Below are positions 11,868 through 22,673 of a stretch of 64,000 bases of DNA, one piece after another. The position numbers were made by a program, and so were the translations under genes. How positions within the stretch are numbered: position 1 is the stretch's first letter; each line of letters starts with the position of its first letter. Under the pieces are notes generated by a model. That model had not been told where the DNA came from and ran no database searches. It worked only from the letters and a program-made list of their open reading frames with translations. The stretch spans positions 48,933,127 to 48,997,126 of the forward strand of contig NC_080043.1 of NCBI RefSeq assembly GCF_012489685.1, written 5' to 3'. Source of the DNA: Lotus japonicus. Taxonomy: Eukaryota > Streptophyta > Magnoliopsida > Fabales > Fabaceae.

Positions 11868-13192
11868 GTAGAAGGCTAGGGGTAGAGCATTTATGGTAGG
11901 AAAGAAAGAGAAAACTTTACCCCTATGCTCTAGAAGCATCCACGGCTAGCCCAATCCCAAGTGGGTGAAAATACAAAAAAAATTTACTTTGTTTAATTGC
12001 TCAAAACTCCCCATATAATTGTGCTTTAATCCCCTTTTTAATTAATATTAAAACCATCATTCTTAAATGTTCAAATCTGAATCCTTAGGGTTTAAAATCA
12101 GGAATAAAAACCTCCCCCAAGATCTTGAAAGTTCAAATCCTTGTCCCCCATTAAAGCCAATTAAGAAAGAAAACTTCCAAAAATACTTTGCCAAGCCAAG
12201 AAAGGAAATTACTTGCACAAGTCTCATTTTTCCTTCTCCCCAAGTCTTTGGCCTCCCACCACCTTCTCATGGTCTGATTTTCTTTCAAAAAATTTAAAAA
12301 TAATAATTTAAATAAAACCCAAAAAGAATTAATGCATTAATTACACAAGTTATCTCCTTAATGCATCAAAACTTCAAATTTTGAATTCAAATACCTTATC
12401 AAAAAAATCAATGATTTTGGCTCCAAAGTTTCGTGCATCACTTCCATAATGTAAGAACCAAGTTTTTAAGCTTAGAATAAGTGGAAGAGATTTCCATTTA
12501 CGATTAGGCTTGATGTATCGCGAAGGAAAAACCTGAACAAGAGTTTATCGGATGAAATAAATTTATGAAGGAGAAAGTTCAGGAAAAGTCTAAGGATTGT
12601 ATCAAAATCGATAAAAGGTATAGCACGATCGATTCGCTTAAACCTAGGACAAGAACCTTAGGAAAAGACTAAGTTCCACCCTTGGAACACTATAGGAATA
12701 ATTCCAGAAATCTTCAAGAGGAATATAAGACTTTCTCTTATTCCTTTTTATAACAATCGTTTTAAGGCGAAACTCTAGGATGTACGAACGTCCAATTCCA
12801 ATCCTCGAAAGTTTGCCGGAAACAAAAACCCTGATAGTTCAAGCAAACCTAAAATCAACCGACGATGAAGACATTTTCTATTCGGATCTTCAAATGAAGA
12901 TTCCACACGCGTACACCCATTTCTCTTGATGTTTTCAATCTTTCTTCAGAAGAAAGTTTTCTCATCCGACATTCACTGCAAAAAGTAACTTTTCGGGTAA
13001 AATAGATTTACACCGACTTTTGATTGTTTACCTTAATTCCAAGAGAATCTCTTTTGAGTTTTGGAATTCTGTCACCAACACCTATCTTAGAATTCACAGA
13101 GGAATGCGCAGGAAAAATATCAGAATCACTCTTATATTTTTATCTTAACTCTATGAGTTAAATCCTCCGATATCTAAACTAATCTGTACCGG

Positions 13193-13300
13193 TTTACAAA
13201 ATATCTTTACAAAATATCTTTACAAAATATCTTTACGAAATATCTTTACAAAATATCTTTACAAAATATCTTTACAAAAATATCTTCTCAAAAATATCTA
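13193..13300. repeat. 13-bp tandem repeat in LTR C
   Basis: About eight near-perfect copies of TTTACAAAATATC lie just upstream of the LTR TATA box, with slippage-type variants at the right end. I did not see this array in the related LTRs. Confidence 0.8.
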
Positions 13301-13367
13301 TCCATCCTTATCCCTCCACCAAGTCATCCTTATCTAAACTTTGCAAAATATCTTCCATTTCCTTCAC

Positions 13368-13375
13368 TATATATA
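13368..13375 (+). promoter_or_regulatory. TATA box of solo LTR C
   Basis: CTATATATAGG lies at the position equivalent to the TATA boxes of the related LTRs, about 60 bases before the conserved 'gcccgcgagca'-type leader sequence. Confidence 0.55.
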
Positions 13376-15793
13376 GGTTGTAGCTAGAAAATGAAAATTT
13401 TGCAAAAATCTTCACCCATTCAGCCCCAAACCCGCGAGCACAAGGAGGAGAGGAGAGGAAAAAGATTTTCGCCGATTCTTGCCCGTTTGCTTCACAGTTC
13501 GTTGCTAATCGAAGACTACGAGGTATAGTTACTATTCCTCACTTTCGATCGTCATTTCCGTCAATTTTCTCTAGACTTTTCTGAGCTCAAAGTTTGGAGC
13601 TTTTTGTGAAATTGTCCAAATAGCTCGATTTCTCTGTCTAAACATCTTCCCCACGTACCCAAGAGCACTTCTGTCGGATTAGTTTTTCCGTAATGTCACC
13701 GGAATTCCGCCGGAATCAATTTTTACCTCAAATACCCATTTTTGGGGCAAAGTCTCAATCTTTTAGCTTAGAACTCTCGACTTAGCTTAGTGTCAATAGG
13801 ATTAGTTGTCATAAACGTCGTTAGTAACATTTCTATCGGATTAGTTTTTCAAAATTTCGATTTTTGATTTTCTGAGCTAAAACTCTGACCAAATTACCCC
13901 TGCTTCAGTTTTCGATCCGAAAATTTTTCCAAGTTTAGATTCGCCTTAGTTACGACTAATGATAACCTAGGAACCAAGTTTGATCGAAGAAAAATTGACC
14001 CGCACAATTAAGGGAAGTGGCCGAGAGCACCCTCAAGGGGGGGAGGAAATCCGACTTTTTCGAACACTTGTCTTAACGCGTTAGATTGTCGTACCACGGA
14101 GTTCGTAGTGTTCCGTGTAACCCTAGGACTTAGTGTTTGCTGAGCTTCTGACTCATTGTGTAGATTTCTGTGATTTTTGCTTAAGGTTCATTCGAGGAGT
14201 TTCCTGGAGACCAAGGAAAGGAGCGTGAAGGAGCTTGTGAGGAGGAAGCTGGAAGACCTACCGGTGAGGGCATCTCACTGAATACTAGATAATGATTTAG
14301 GTGTCGACGAATTCGACTTGATTTATGTGTTATGCACTTAATTGCTAAATGCCTGAAATGTTTTCTGAGGCTTCGGCCGATCTTGTTGAGTACTGGATGC
14401 CATGATATTGTGTGCTAAATGATTCACATGTTATGTGCTAAATGGTTAATCTAGGATGTGTTGGAATATGCTGTTTATGCTTATTGATTGAGCTGATTTA
14501 TTTATGTGATTCCACTTATATCTGTGATACTGAGGAGTGAGGATAACGGGCAGGTCATGCCGAATTTTTATGAGATTTTTGAGAGAATTTGAAAGGACGA
14601 ACGGAGTTTGGGCCTTGTTATATTTTAATGGATCGAGACCTTCTCAGAAATTATTTGGGATTATGGTATCCCTGAAAACTCATAGGAAGTATTATAAGAC
14701 TAAATGAAACCTATTTTCTCAAGGAAAATTCATAAGACACTAATTAATCTCTAAAACCCTTGAACAATGATAACAACCTTAGATAAGAGCTTAGAGCTTG
14801 AATATTAGTTTTGAAAAAAATGAGAAGTGTCGTCGAGTCCAAGTCTTGAGGAAACTTACAAGTTTCCGAGTATGCTTATACTCTTTCGCTCGATGAGCAG
14901 TTTATTGTTTGGCTATCTAAAGTTTAGCCGGGAACTATAAGTTTCCAAGTACATTCGTACTCTTTTGCTTGATGAGCAGTTTATTGATTGGCTATCTAAA
15001 GTTTAGCCGGGAACCATGAGTTCCAAAGTACATTCTTCTTCTTTTGATTAATTCATTTTGTCGCAGAATCGACATTTACCTTAGGGTATTCTTTTAGAGA
15101 CATTAGGTTATTTAGAACACGTGGCGACGTGTCGAGTGAGGTCGGAGACGTTGTTTGGCTAATCACTTTGCATCCATGCACTCATTTTGAGGTTAATACA
15201 CGGCGTGATACCGGACCTCGGTGGATTCCAAAATGGTCATAAGACCCGGATTTCCATATTTAGGACACTACGGTGGTCCTTAGTAGCAGACGGAATGGCA
15301 GACCTACGGGTTCACTGCTGATCTGACTACTTTTTTGTGGTGTAAGAGACGCCCAAGCGGAATGGTCCCACTATGGCCGGTGTTAGGGCTAACTCGATGG
15401 TGTGCATCCTTCTTCCGGAATGCATCTTGTCAACCAGCCTTGCATTTCATGCAACATACATACTGACTTAGTTGCTGAGTGTGATTGGTACTTGTTAATC
15501 CTATTTGATGCATGCTATTTGTTATTATCATCTTTTATATTCATTGTGAAATATGCAACCCTATGATGTTATCCCTAAACTTATAAGCCTAAGTGGCTAT
15601 TACTATTTATCTTTACCTATTGAATGTACTATTATGTAATTCTTTGAGTTGACCCTCGCGCGTGCTACCTGTGTTTGGGGGGCTATGTATGCCCTTTATT
15701 GTCAGATGTCCATGGCGGACCGGTACGAGACGGTCGTCCCTTCGGGGGGGGACCAGGTTTGAGATGTTGGACCAAGACACCCCGGGCTCATGA

Positions 15794-16159
15794 GTGGTCG
15801 ACCCCGGCGGCCACCGAGCTATCTATTCGGGGCGAATAATGGAGGATCGCGTTGACCGGATGCCAAGCCTGACGCACGGAGTTTGGAGGCGCTACACGGT
15901 CAGCTTCAACTTGCCACCGGGTGTACACTGCGGACCTGGACTGGGAGTACCACCACCACCGTCGCCTTCGGACGACGAGGACCTCTCGGAGGAGGTGCCT
16001 GTGGGAGGGACTTCTTCAGGCACTAGTTCACCCACTGTCGCGGCTGCTGTTGACTTGAGATCAGGTGCAGAACCCGCGCGACCAGCTGTGGAGACCGATG
16101 CAGTCATCGACATAGTCGTCTTGGATTCAAATTCAGACGACGATCTTGGGGATGCATAG
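15794..16159 (+). CDS. Hypothetical 121-aa open frame inside LTR C
   Basis: An ATG-started frame encodes a Pro/Ser-rich segment (GVPPPPSPSDDEDLSEE, about residues 52-68), an Ala/Val-rich middle and an acidic tail ending in SNSDDDLGDA. The region is much more GC-rich than the rest of the window. No domain is recognised, and there is no signal peptide or membrane segment. It lies in the 3' third of a solo LTR. The minus-strand LTRs hold a short acidic frame at the equivalent place (32689-32910 and 39708-39911), but the reading is not clearly conserved. It is probably chance coding potential in GC-rich LTR DNA, or a remnant LTR-encoded peptide. Confidence 0.2.
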   Translation: MVDPGGHRAIYSGRIMEDRVDRMPSLTHGVWRRYTVSFNLPPGVHCGPGLGVPPPPSPSDDEDLSEEVPVGGTSSGTSSPTVAAAVDLRSGAEPARPAVETDAVIDIVVLDSNSDDDLGDA

Positions 16160-17038
16160 TTGGGATTAGTGTAGGAGTAGCGTCTTGGCTCTGATGTTCA
16201 GTCTTTCGTTTTGGGCATGGTAGGTCCCCGACCTTTAGCTTTTCTTGTGGTTCTCTTTACGGGAATTACAAAGGGTTGGTCGGTTTAGGAGGTTTTTGTT
16301 GGCTAACCTACTGTTGTAGGGAGGACTGTATTTGGAACTCTTGTCCTTTTGTTCCGGTTTGTATGTATTTGCCCACGGGCACTACTTTCGGTCAGTTACC
16401 CGTCACTAGAGGTTACTCGTGACGTGGTTTTGTTACATACAACGGGGGCTGAAATTATCTATCGTATAGCAGTTCTGCTATCTTCTGTTGTTGAGTTTCA
16501 TTTCTTTCAGTTTCTAATTCCCTTACAAAAAAAAATGTATTCACGTTTTTTCCGCTTAAGTATTTCTTTTGGTTACCAAAGTGACGCCACCGAAATCGGG
16601 GTGTTACACATAATACCTCAAAATATTTTCAGAATTAATTGTGTAAATAAACCATAGGTTAAAAATGATTAAATACATTTTATTTAAATAAAAACTCTCA
16701 AATATAAAAGAAAGGAATATTCTCTCATGGAATATCCTTAGAATTATTTCCAACACCTCCCCATAAGGTGTGGCCCACGAAATTGTCTTCGCCGACTCGA
16801 TTCGCCAACTTATCTCGTTGTCGGGCCGATTTTCACCTAAAAGTCGTCGGAAAATAACCTTAGCAATATTACAGTCAAAACGACGGTAATGACAAGTACA
16901 TCGTCATCTAGATATTATTAATGTCTAATAATGTGCCTAATAAAATAATTGCCCTTTCTAAAGGAATAATATCATATATAACACAAACAATTGTAGAATA
17001 TTATTATTAAAATAATATTCCCTAAAACGGGGTCTACA

Positions 17039-17926
17039 AAGGGGATGTAATGGTGATTGATCTGGCAGAGGACTACTACTTGGTTCGTTTTGCATCTGAA
17101 AATGACTACAAATTTTCCCTTTTTGAGGGCCCTTGGATGATAGCAGATCACTACCTCCTAGTCTAGAGATGGAGATCAATGTTCAAGGCAGATGACTCAG
17201 CGGCAAGGAAAATTGTTGTCTGGATTAGAATTCCCAAACTCCCTGCTGAGCTCTGCAACAACAAATTCCTCTGGAGACTTAGTTCCATGATAGGAACAAT
17301 GCTAAAGATTGACACCCTGACCTCAATCAACAATCGTGGTAAATTTTTGCATATATGTGTGGATATTGACCTCAACCAGCAATAAATCCCACCATGATAG
17401 CTCTGGAGAGGAACATTGTCTGGAGTATGAAGGTCTCCATGCCATCTGTTTTAACTGTGGGAGATATGGCCACAAAAGAGAGCATTGTCCAGAGGTGATA
17501 CTCCCTGCAACCTCCCCCTCAAACCTTAACGGGAACGAACCTTTGCCATTGTCTCAAGAGAATAATCAGGCAAAGCACAAGTTGCTAGAGACCAAGAAAG
17601 CACCAGCAGATGAAACCTCAAAAGGCTTTGGCCCATGGATAATGGCCAAGAAAACCCCTAAAAGTAAACCTCTAAAGTCTCTGAATCAGAGCAACAACCA
17701 ACTGGAAATAGAATCAAGATTTACTGCCCTGGAAGATGAAAAGGAAGTTAGGGAGAAAGACCCTCAAACAAGGCCAGGAAAAGAGAACCAATCTCATCAT
17801 GAGACCATCAAACCCCAATATGGTCCAACGAAAAACACTAGAAATTTTCCAACAAGGTATCGCCCCACTAGAACTTGGTCACTGCCAACAAGGAGAAATC
17901 CCAACCACAAGTGGAATTGCATATGA
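17039..17926 (+). pseudogene. LINE ORF1, main part (DUF4283 and zinc knuckle)
   Basis: After solo LTR B the ORF1 frame resumes with 'VMVIDLAEDYYLVRF' and 'LFEGPWMIADHYLLV' (DUF4283), then a stop at 17164. It continues with 'KIVVWIRIPKLPAELC', has a further stop and a frame change near 17385, and reaches the CCHC zinc knuckle CFNCGRYGHKREHC (about 17448-17489). A basic, Gln/Asn-rich tail runs to the stop at 17924-17926. ORF1p of this family binds LINE RNA. About 370 bases of linker with no supported gene separate it from ORF2. Confidence 0.8.
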
Positions 17927-18295
17927 GAAAAGAAATGGATATGAAGGACAGAGTCACAGAGCATAGCATGGGCTACTCTAAGATGAATCTGAGGCAATGG
18001 AAGTCCTAAATAAATACAAGCTAAAACTCTGGCAGGATTTCAAATCAGGAAGAGTGAATGAGGATGGGCTACAAGGTTGTTCCTATGTTCCCTCCAAAGA
18101 GGAGCTCAAGTGCACCCAATTACTTCTCCAAAATAAAGGTGTTGGGGGCCTAATGAGCATATGGAATGCAGTGAAGGAAGCAACATGACTATGATTGATG
18201 CAACTGATGCAAGGGATACCCGAATGGAGGAGAATCATCCACCTTTGTCCTGTTAGCCTCTGGCTATGTGTTTTCCTGTTCTAATAGGTTTTTTA

Positions 18296-21200
18296 ATGAA
18301 TTGCCTATTATGGAATTGTAGAGGGGCTAGTAAGAAGATTTTTGCTAGTCTCATTAAAGATTGTTTAAGGATTTATCAATTAGATTTTGTGGCTATACTA
18401 GAGCCCAGAATTAGTGGAACAAAAGCTTATAGAGTCCTCTCTAACATGGGTTTTGACAGCTTTCCTAAATCAGATGCAATGGGATTCTTCGGGGGAATTT
18501 GGTGTTGTTGGAAACAATCAATGGTTTCTATCCAAGTGGTGGCTATAAACCAATAATGTATCCATCTCCATGTTAATTCAAATTTGCAAGGGGTTTGGTT
18601 TCTTACTGTTGTTTATGCTCATCCTCAGGATAGATTGAGAACTGTTATGTGGGATGAGCTTGTGTCTTTCAAGAATCAAATCTCTGGACCATAGTGTGTG
18701 GCGGGAGATTTTAACTCTGTTCTTTATGAATAAGAAAAAGTAGGAGGGGCTCCTTCTAACCGCTCGGATGCCAACAAGACTGCCTTGATATGTCCTTCTT
18801 GGAAGTCCTAGGTGCTAAAGGTGTTCCTTTCACCGGGCAAAGAGGAGATCTTTTTGAACGCATTAATAGAGCTATTTCTAATGCACAATGGAGGGCTCTC
18901 TTCCCTGATGCCTCCATTACTAACCTCCCCCTCCCTTTCTCTGATCATTGCGCTCTTTGGCTGAGATTAAACTTGGGAGGAAGGCATGCAAAACCCTTTA
19001 AATTTATTGATGATTGGTTGCATCATCCAGATTTTGGGGACATAGTCAAGGAGAATTGGTGACTCTCAAACTCTTGGCAGGGTAACATCACTAGCTGCAC
19101 AGAAATATTTAAGGAATGGAACAAAGTGGTGTTTGGAAATATTTTCCAAACAAAGAAGCAACTCTTGGCTCGAATGGAGGGTATTCAGAAGAAGCTGGTT
19201 CAGGGGACAAACTGTCACCTCCTAAAATTAATAAAACAACTTTGGTCTGATTATGAAATTATTCTCAAAAGGGAAGAGATGCACTGGGCTCAACAAGCAA
19301 AGGCCAATTGGCTAAACTGGGTGATAGGAACACTAAGTTCTACCATCAAAGCACTATTACAAGGCAACAAAGGAATAAAGTGGAGGCTCTCATTAATGAT
19401 GCAGGATAGTGGATTTATGATTGCTCAAACCTGAAAAGGATGTTGCTAGAGTACTTCATAACTATTTTCTCCATTGATCAAACCCAAAATCCCTTTTTAC
19501 ACAACACTCTCGATTACCCTAAGGTTAATGTCCAGGAGAGTATAGATATGGTTAACTTGGGCACCTATGAAGAAGTCAAAAATGAACTCTTTAGCATTGG
19601 TAACCTGAAATCCTTGAGCCCAGATGGTTTCCATGCAATTTTCTTTCAAAAAAAACTAGGAGCTCATAGGGGATTCTCTTGTCAGCTTTGTGAGGAACAT
19701 TTTCTACAACCTTTCTCTAATAAAGAATGACAACCAAATAGTGGTTGATCTGATTCCTAAAGTCCAAATCCCAGACAAAGTCTCACAATATAGACCAATA
19801 TCCCTTTGTAATACAAGCTACAAGGTTGTGACTAAAATTCTAGCTAATAGAATTAGCTCTGCTCTTTCAAAGCTAATCTCTCTAAACCAGGCCAGTTTTA
19901 TTTAGGACGGAGCACCGTGGACTATATCCTAAGCTTCTAGGAAATGATCCACTCTCTAAGGTCCCTAAAAGGTAAACAGAGCTTCATGGCTATTAAACTT
20001 GACCTGGAAAAGGCGTATGACAGATTGTAGTGGCCTTTCATTGTTGATACCTTACGTTTCTTTCGGTTTGATGAACATCTCATCAATATTATCTTCAACT
20101 CCGTTGCTACCTCTTCCATTTTGATAGCATAGCAAGGAGATTATACTGATGATTTCAATCCCCAAAGGGGCATTAGGCAAGGGGACCCTATTTCCTCTTA
20201 CCTTTTTGTCCTCTGTATTTAGCGACTCTCTCACATGATCTAGGATGCCTGTAGGAATGGAAGATGGAGACCTTTCAGAGTGGGGAGATCGGGACCCTCA
20301 ATATCGCACTTACTATTTGCTGATGATGTGATTCTAATGGCAGAAGTGTCTGCTGACCAAGCCATTCTTATCCACGAGACCTTAAAAATCTTATGTGATG
20401 CCTCAGGACAATGGGTTAGTTTAGCCAAATCAAGAGTTTTTTTCTCCAAAAGCACCAACACAACCCTTGTAGGGGAGCTTGCAGCTAGTCTGGGAATTCA
20501 ACAAACCAACAATCTTGGAATGTACCTTGGAGTACCCTTACTCCACTCCCGCATGACTATAGAGAATTTCTTCTTCCTTATCGACAAAGTCAGGAAGAAA
20601 CATTCAGGTTGGAAAGCAAAATCCCTCTCCTTTGCAGGTAGAGTCTCCCTCACCCAATTTTGTCTTCTTAGCCTCCCTGCTTATGTGATGCAAACATCGC
20701 CCATCTCTTTGGGTGTTTGCAAGGAAATAAAAAAACTATGCAGAGATTTTATCTTGGGATCAACTGTGAAACAATGTAAATGCCATATGATCAATTGAGA
20801 TACCATCTGCTCCCCAAAAAATGTAGGGGGATTTGAATTTAGAGACCTCCACTCTATAAACCGGGCATACATGACTAAACTGGCCAGGAGAATAGAGAAA
20901 AAGGAGAATACTTTATGGGTTAGTATTTTTAAAGCCAAAAACAAGTTTAACCTTGCTCTGAATACCCTGCCTAAACCTAGAGCAATTCATTCCCCACCTT
21001 GGAAAGGGATCTGCAACACCTGGCCTCTCGTTGATCTAGGTTCACACTAGTCCATTGGTAATGGCTAAACTGTGCTCTTCTGGAAAGATAATTGGAAACC
21101 TGTGTTTGATAACCTTCTAGATTTTATCCCAGACGATTCCCCTAATTGGGTCAAATCAGCCCCAGCTAGCGTTTATGCAAAAAATTGCCAATGGAAGAGA

Positions 21201-22319
21201 GAGACCCTGAATTTAATGCTCCCTCATGAGGTGGTAGATGAAATTTGCTCCACCAACCCTCCTAATGAAAGAAATGGGGCAGATACTCTTATATGGAGAC
21301 TTACCCCTGATGGGAAGTTTAGCTTAAACTCTGTTTACACCCTTCTTTTTTACCTTGAGGGACATACCCTCACCCCTCCTTTGAACCACTCCGGAGACTC
21401 AAAATTCCTCCCAGAATTCAGAGTTTCATGTGGAAGGTGGCACATAACAAAATCCTCATCAATAAGGAGAGAATGAAGAGGAATATATCCTCTTGTTCTC
21501 TTTGCCCCCGCTGCTTGGCGGCGGAGGAAACAATTATTCATGCTATACAAGACTGTCCTTGCATACAACAGGTATGGAATTCCCTCTTACTTCCCAAGGA
21601 CTGGAGCAGATTCTTTAGTCAAGGCATCTCTGATTGGCTGGCTTTTAATCTCCAGCATAATTTTGTCCACAGTGGGAGATATGATCTTTAATAATCACAT
21701 CACCTTACCCTCCAAATTGATTATTAGTATCTATAGCTTGGTAGATAACATAACAAGAAGCCCATCCACCCCAGATACCATCTCTAAACTCCATTGCAAG
21801 GAGAAGGAAATTCACTGGTCTAAGCCAAGTCAAGGGACCTGGAAACTAAACACAGATGGATCAGTGAGAGACAGAATCAGGAAAGCTACATGCGGAGGCC
21901 TTATACGTGACTAGGAGGGTAAACTCATCAAAGCTTTCTATCACAATATCCCTTTTTGTAGCCCCATGCATGCGGAACCCTAGGGAGTCTTAAAAGGACT
22001 TCAAGCTGCCCACGAGTTTAGACCTAAGCATTTAATATTGGAGTTGGACTCTAGTGAAGCTTACAAGTTAATTACCCTCTTCAGTGACACAAGCCACCCT
22101 TGTGCGGACTTAGTGAACAAAATCTTAGACTTGGCTGCAGGAAATTGGAGGATTTCTTTCTGTGATATCTACAAAGGGGCTAACAAGAGTGTTGATTTTC
22201 TAGCAAGATAAGGCTATGGGAAACCCAATTGTAGTTTTGATGTAGAGGAAATTCTCTTTGCTCTTATGAGTTTTTTGTTGGATGATGTCTCTGGGGTTGT
22301 CACCCCAAGAATTGTCTAG
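18296..22319 (+). pseudogene. LINE ORF2: endonuclease, reverse transcriptase, RNase H
   Basis: The ATG at 18296 starts 'MNCLLWNCRGA', the usual beginning of the L1 apurinic-like endonuclease. Later endonuclease blocks are visible (ILEPRISG, VAGDFNSVLY, SDHCALWLRL). The reverse transcriptase follows with YRPISLCN (about 19793), IKLDLEKAYDR (about 19994), GIRQGDPIS (about 20170) and the catalytic FADD (about 20310). The zinc-binding zf-RVT region covers about 21430-21600. An RNase H domain (WKLNTDGSV at 21840; later LELDSSEAY) runs to the final TAG at 22317-22319. At least a dozen in-frame stops and several frame changes kill it. Several stops replace expected Trp (for example before CVAGDFN). 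Confidence 0.85.
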
Positions 22320-22353
22320 TTTTCTCTTTGGGCTTTAAGCCCTCCACATTATC

Positions 22354-22362
22354 AAAAAAAAA
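22354..22362 (+). other. LINE 3' A-tract
   Basis: A run of nine A follows the ORF2 stop by 34 bases, as expected for the 3' end of an L1-type copy. A second A-run (about 22386-22395) a few bases later may be part of the tail or unrelated. Confidence 0.6.
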
Positions 22363-22668
22363 TGTGAGTCAACTCACCATGGGCCGAAAAAAAAAATCTA
22401 AGCCGAACTAGCTTACTTTTATTATGAACGGAAAAGGTAATTATTCACCAATATTCACATTTTAGTTTACTTGAATATGAAATGTTTATTCAATTATTGA
22501 AATTTTAACATTAATATTGAAAATCTAATTTATATTTTAATGAAAGTTATAACAAATTCAATTGAAAAAATTAAAATCATATAATATTTATAATAAAAAC
22601 ATTACAAATATAACCACTTAACTATATTGAAAAATTATTAATAATATTTTAATCATTGTATATGAAAG
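22363..22668. other. AT-rich spacer
   Basis: AT-rich sequence with no gene, RNA or repeat that I can support. It ends at the left TSD copy (ACTAT) of the next element. Confidence 0.5.
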
Positions 22669-22673
22669 ACTAT

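Larger units (their letters stand above)
12450..16608 (+). mobile_element. Solo LTR C (Tekay/Del-like), nested in B
   Basis: This 4159-bp LTR begins TGTAAGAACC and ends GGGGTGTTACA. Its TSD is perfect: CATAA at 12445-12449 and 16609-16613. It is of the same family as the LTRs at 1-2255, 32165-36048 and 39182-43054, but in plus orientation. Homologous blocks include 'actgcaaaaagtaacttttcggg', 'ttttggaattctgtca' and the 3' end. It carries a TATA box, a 13-bp tandem array and a GC-rich open frame. No internal region is left, so it is the product of LTR-LTR recombination. Confidence 0.9.
10176..17038 (-). mobile_element. Solo LTR B (minus), hosting solo LTR C
   Basis: On the minus strand this LTR starts TGTAGACCCCG (right end, 17038) and ends GGGATGTTACA (left end, 10176). 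It is flanked by a perfect 5-bp TSD AAGGG (10171-10175 and 17039-17043) inside LINE ORF1. Subtracting the nested LTR C (12450-16608) and one TSD copy leaves about 2.7 kb. It has a clear minus-strand TATA box at 11861-11867 and no coding capacity. A B-box-like GGGTTCGAACC occurs near 10430 on the minus strand. The termini fit a gypsy LTR. Confidence 0.85.
8962..22362 (+). mobile_element. L1-type LINE, split by nested solo LTRs
   Basis: This is a plant L1-like non-LTR retrotransposon on the plus strand. ORF1 (DUF4283 plus a CCHC knuckle) and ORF2 (endonuclease, reverse transcriptase, RNase H) are followed by a short A-tract at 22354-22362. LINE segments are 8962-9131, 10158-10175 and 17039-22362. 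Removing the solo LTRs at 9132-10157 and 10176-17038 restores a continuous DUF4283 reading (HRI then WAKEGDV then MVIDLAEDYY, with one G-to-A in the Trp codon). Both ORFs carry many stops, so the element is dead. The 5' end is unclear because LTR-like sequence precedes it, and I found no TSD. Confidence 0.85.

Noticed and set aside
13193..13300. CRISPR-like array
   Set aside because: Units are contiguous 13-mers without spacers. This is a simple tandem repeat in a plant LTR.
15794..16159. Protein-coding gene in GC-rich LTR C
   Set aside because: Not accepted as a confident gene: it sits wholly inside a solo LTR and its reading is not clearly preserved in sister LTRs. Listed only at low confidence.
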